From positions 1 through 64,000 of the forward strand of contig NZ_VEBK01000012.1 in NCBI RefSeq assembly GCF_007676755.1: a stretch of DNA of 64,000 nucleotides, read 5' to 3'. The notes beneath the pieces were generated by a model. That model was not told the origin of the DNA and did not search any database. It saw only the letters and a list, made by a program, of their open reading frames with translations. Made by a program: the position numbers and the translations under genes. Every line of letters starts with the position of its first letter. The stretch's first letter is position 1. This document shows, in pieces, positions 62,540 to 64,000 of the stretch. Source of the DNA: Bacillus sp. FJAT-22090. GTDB lineage: Bacteria; Bacillota; Bacilli; Bacillales_A; Planococcaceae.

Positions 62540-63402
62540 AAGGAATCATACTAGCTGGAGGTTCTGGTACTCGTTTATACCCTTTAACTAAAGCAGTATC
62601 TAAACAAATGCTCCCTGTTTATGACAAGCCGATGATCTATTATCCATTATCAGTGTTAATGCTTGCTGGAATAAGGGATATATTAATAATTTCTACTCCA
62701 AGGGATATAGAGGGCTTCAAAGAATTATTAGGTGATGGTACTAAAATAGGAATGAAATTAGAATATGCGGTGCAAGAATATCCAAATGGGCTTGCTGAAG
62801 CGTTTATAATAGGCGAAACATTCATAGGACAATCATCGGTTGCTCTAGTGCTTGGCGACAACATATTTTATGGTTCTGATTTTGGTAACAAAGTACAAGA
62901 AGCAGCGAATTTATCTGAAGGTGCACTTATCTTTGGTTGTTATGTCAAGGATCCTAGAGCATATGGAGTGGTAGAAGTTGATGAACAAGAAAATGCTTTA
63001 TCTATAGAAGAAAAACCTGAAAAACCAAGGTCTTTTTATGCGGTACCGGGATTGTATTTCTTCGACAATGATGTAATAAAGATTGCAAGGAAGGTAAAGC
63101 CTTCTGCACGAGGAGAAATAGAAATCACTTCTATTATTGAGGAGTATCTTCGTAAAGGAGTCTTAAAAGTGAAAATTATGGGAAGAGGACTAGCGTGGTT
63201 AGATACTGGTACTCATGAATCATTATTAGAAGCTTCCAATTTCGTAGAAGCAATACAAAACAGACAAGGTTTATATGTCGCTTGCATTGAAGAAATTGCA
63301 TTTCGCAGAAAATATATATCAAAAGAACAGTTACTAAATCTTGCCGAACCATTATTGAAAACTAATTATGGAAAATATTTAGTTGATATCACTAATTCTT
63401 AA
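62536..63402 (+). CDS. rfbA: Glucose-1-phosphate thymidylyltransferase RfbA
   Basis: 288 residues. Makes dTDP-glucose, the first step of the dTDP-rhamnose and related pathways. [26 protein letters not shown] and EEKPEKPRS are family signatures. ATG at 62536 overlaps the stop of the aminotransferase gene by an ATGA; an ATG at 62530 would also fit. Length matches the family (about 290). The next gene (rfbB) follows after 21 bases, so dTDP-4-keto-6-deoxy-sugars are likely made here. Confidence 0.95.
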   Translation: MKGIILAGGSGTRLYPLTKAVSKQMLPVYDKPMIYYPLSVLMLAGIRDILIISTPRDIEGFKELLGDGTKIGMKLEYAVQEYPNGLAEAFIIGETFIGQSSVALVLGDNIFYGSDFGNKVQEAANLSEGALIFGCYVKDPRAYGVVEVDEQENALSIEEKPEKPRSFYAVPGLYFFDNDVIKIARKVKPSARGEIEITSIIEEYLRKGVLKVKIMGRGLAWLDTGTHESLLEASNFVEAIQNRQGLYVACIEEIAFRRKYISKEQLLNLAEPLLKTNYGKYLVDITNS

Positions 63403-63423
63403 AAGAATGTAAAGGGGTTAAGT

Positions 63424-64000
63424 ATGAATATTTTAGTAACAGGTGGGGCGGGGTTCATTGGATCAAATTTCATCAAGTTTATGCTTTCTAGATATGATTA
63501 CACGATTATAAACTTGGATTTATTAACGTATGCTGGTAATTTACTAAACCTTAAAAGTATTCAACATTTAAAGAGATATCATTTTATTCAAGGGGATATT
63601 CAAGATAGAAATCTTCTAGAGGATATATTTCAAAAATATGATATTCATACGGTTATACATTTTGCAGCTGAATCTCACGTCGATAGAAGTATTGAGGATC
63701 CTGAAATTTTTATAAAGACAAATGTTTTGGGGACGCAAGCTCTCCTGGACACTGCAAAAGAATATTGGAAGACAGATAATCGAAATAAATTTTCAACAGA
63801 ATATAAACAAGGAGTTAAGTTTATACACATTTCTACGGATGAGGTGTATGGGGAACTAGGAAAAACAGGGTATTTTACCGAAAAAACAAATCTTGCACCT
63901 AATAGTCCGTACTCAGCTTCCAAAGCGGCTTCAGATATGATTGCAAAGGCTTATTACGAGACATTTCAGTTACCAGTAGTTATTACAAGATGCTCTAATA
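63424..64000 (+). CDS. rfbB: dTDP-glucose 4,6-dehydratase RfbB (partial, cut by window end)
   Basis: 192 codons up to the window end; the family has about 330-350. ATG at 63424 has AAAGGGG upstream. Rossmann motif TGGAGFIGSNF, DLLTYAGN, the HFAAESHVDRSI segment and HISTDEVYGELG are diagnostic; the catalytic Tyr-x3-Lys is YSASK (with the Ser before). Forms dTDP-4-keto-6-deoxyglucose. rfbC and rfbD are expected to the right. Confidence 0.95.
   Translation, partial: MNILVTGGAGFIGSNFIKFMLSRYDYTIINLDLLTYAGNLLNLKSIQHLKRYHFIQGDIQDRNLLEDIFQKYDIHTVIHFAAESHVDRSIEDPEIFIKTNVLGTQALLDTAKEYWKTDNRNKFSTEYKQGVKFIHISTDEVYGELGKTGYFTEKTNLAPNSPYSASKAASDMIAKAYYETFQLPVVITRCSN

Overview
The window looks like a low-GC Gram-positive chromosome of the order Bacillales, most probably a Planococcaceae relative (Psychrobacillus/Sporosarcina/Lysinibacillus type). 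This rests on purine-rich ribosome binding sites before almost every gene, AT-rich intergenic DNA, hairpin-plus-T terminators, HelD ATPases, a Tat-exported gluconate-dehydrogenase-type pair, an SstT carrier and a fused Wzz/tyrosine-kinase capsule gene. No rRNA or tRNA gene gives a firmer placement.

Positions 1 to about 23.96 kb are a mobile, defence-rich region. It opens with a radC-like gene cut by the 5' end of a group II intron, then a small minus-strand phage- or ICE-like operon. A four-gene plus-strand operon follows (2.7-7.7 kb): an HTH-MrcB_N-HNH nuclease, a DUF2075 helicase, and a soluble/four-helix-membrane pair laid out like lambda RexA/RexB. Next come an McrB/McrC pair, an orphan GIY-YIG protein and a type I restriction-modification operon hsdM-hsdS-hsdR. 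Two copies of a tmRNA-3'-end-like sequence (20.86 and 23.95 kb), each about 100 bases behind a CCCCGCAAC motif, look like att sites. They bracket a small cargo: a secreted lipoprotein nuclease, a broken SRAP gene and decayed genes. I infer a tandem set of islands integrated at ssrA, with ssrA and the integrase outside the window to the left.

From 24 to 29 kb there is a remnant-rich stretch with one possible structured RNA, then a PLD-nuclease/helicase gene that overlaps a MazG-like pyrophosphohydrolase gene, and a winged-helix protein. From 29 to 53.6 kb the content is mostly ordinary chromosome: endonuclease V, a frameshifted chemotaxis receptor, a metallopeptidase, a TetR regulator, a small membrane protein with gluconate-dehydrogenase subunit 3 and a GMC flavoprotein, two HelD paralogues, two paralogous secreted proteins, a single-chain RidA trimer, a prolyl-4-hydroxylase-like enzyme, SstT, a nucleoside transporter, a WGR protein, Hsp20, an Rpn nuclease, MgtC and glutaminase.

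From 53.9 kb to the end runs a surface-polysaccharide operon: priming sugar transferase, Wzz/BY-kinase, CpsB-type phosphatase, Wzy-like polymerase, family 2 glycosyltransferase, Wzx flippase, ATP-grasp enzyme, DegT aminotransferase, RfbA and the start of RfbB. Both regulatory enzymes carry substitutions at key residues (kinase Walker A Lys to Arg; phosphatase metal ligands lost), and the aminotransferase has no standard start codon where its ribosome binding site points.
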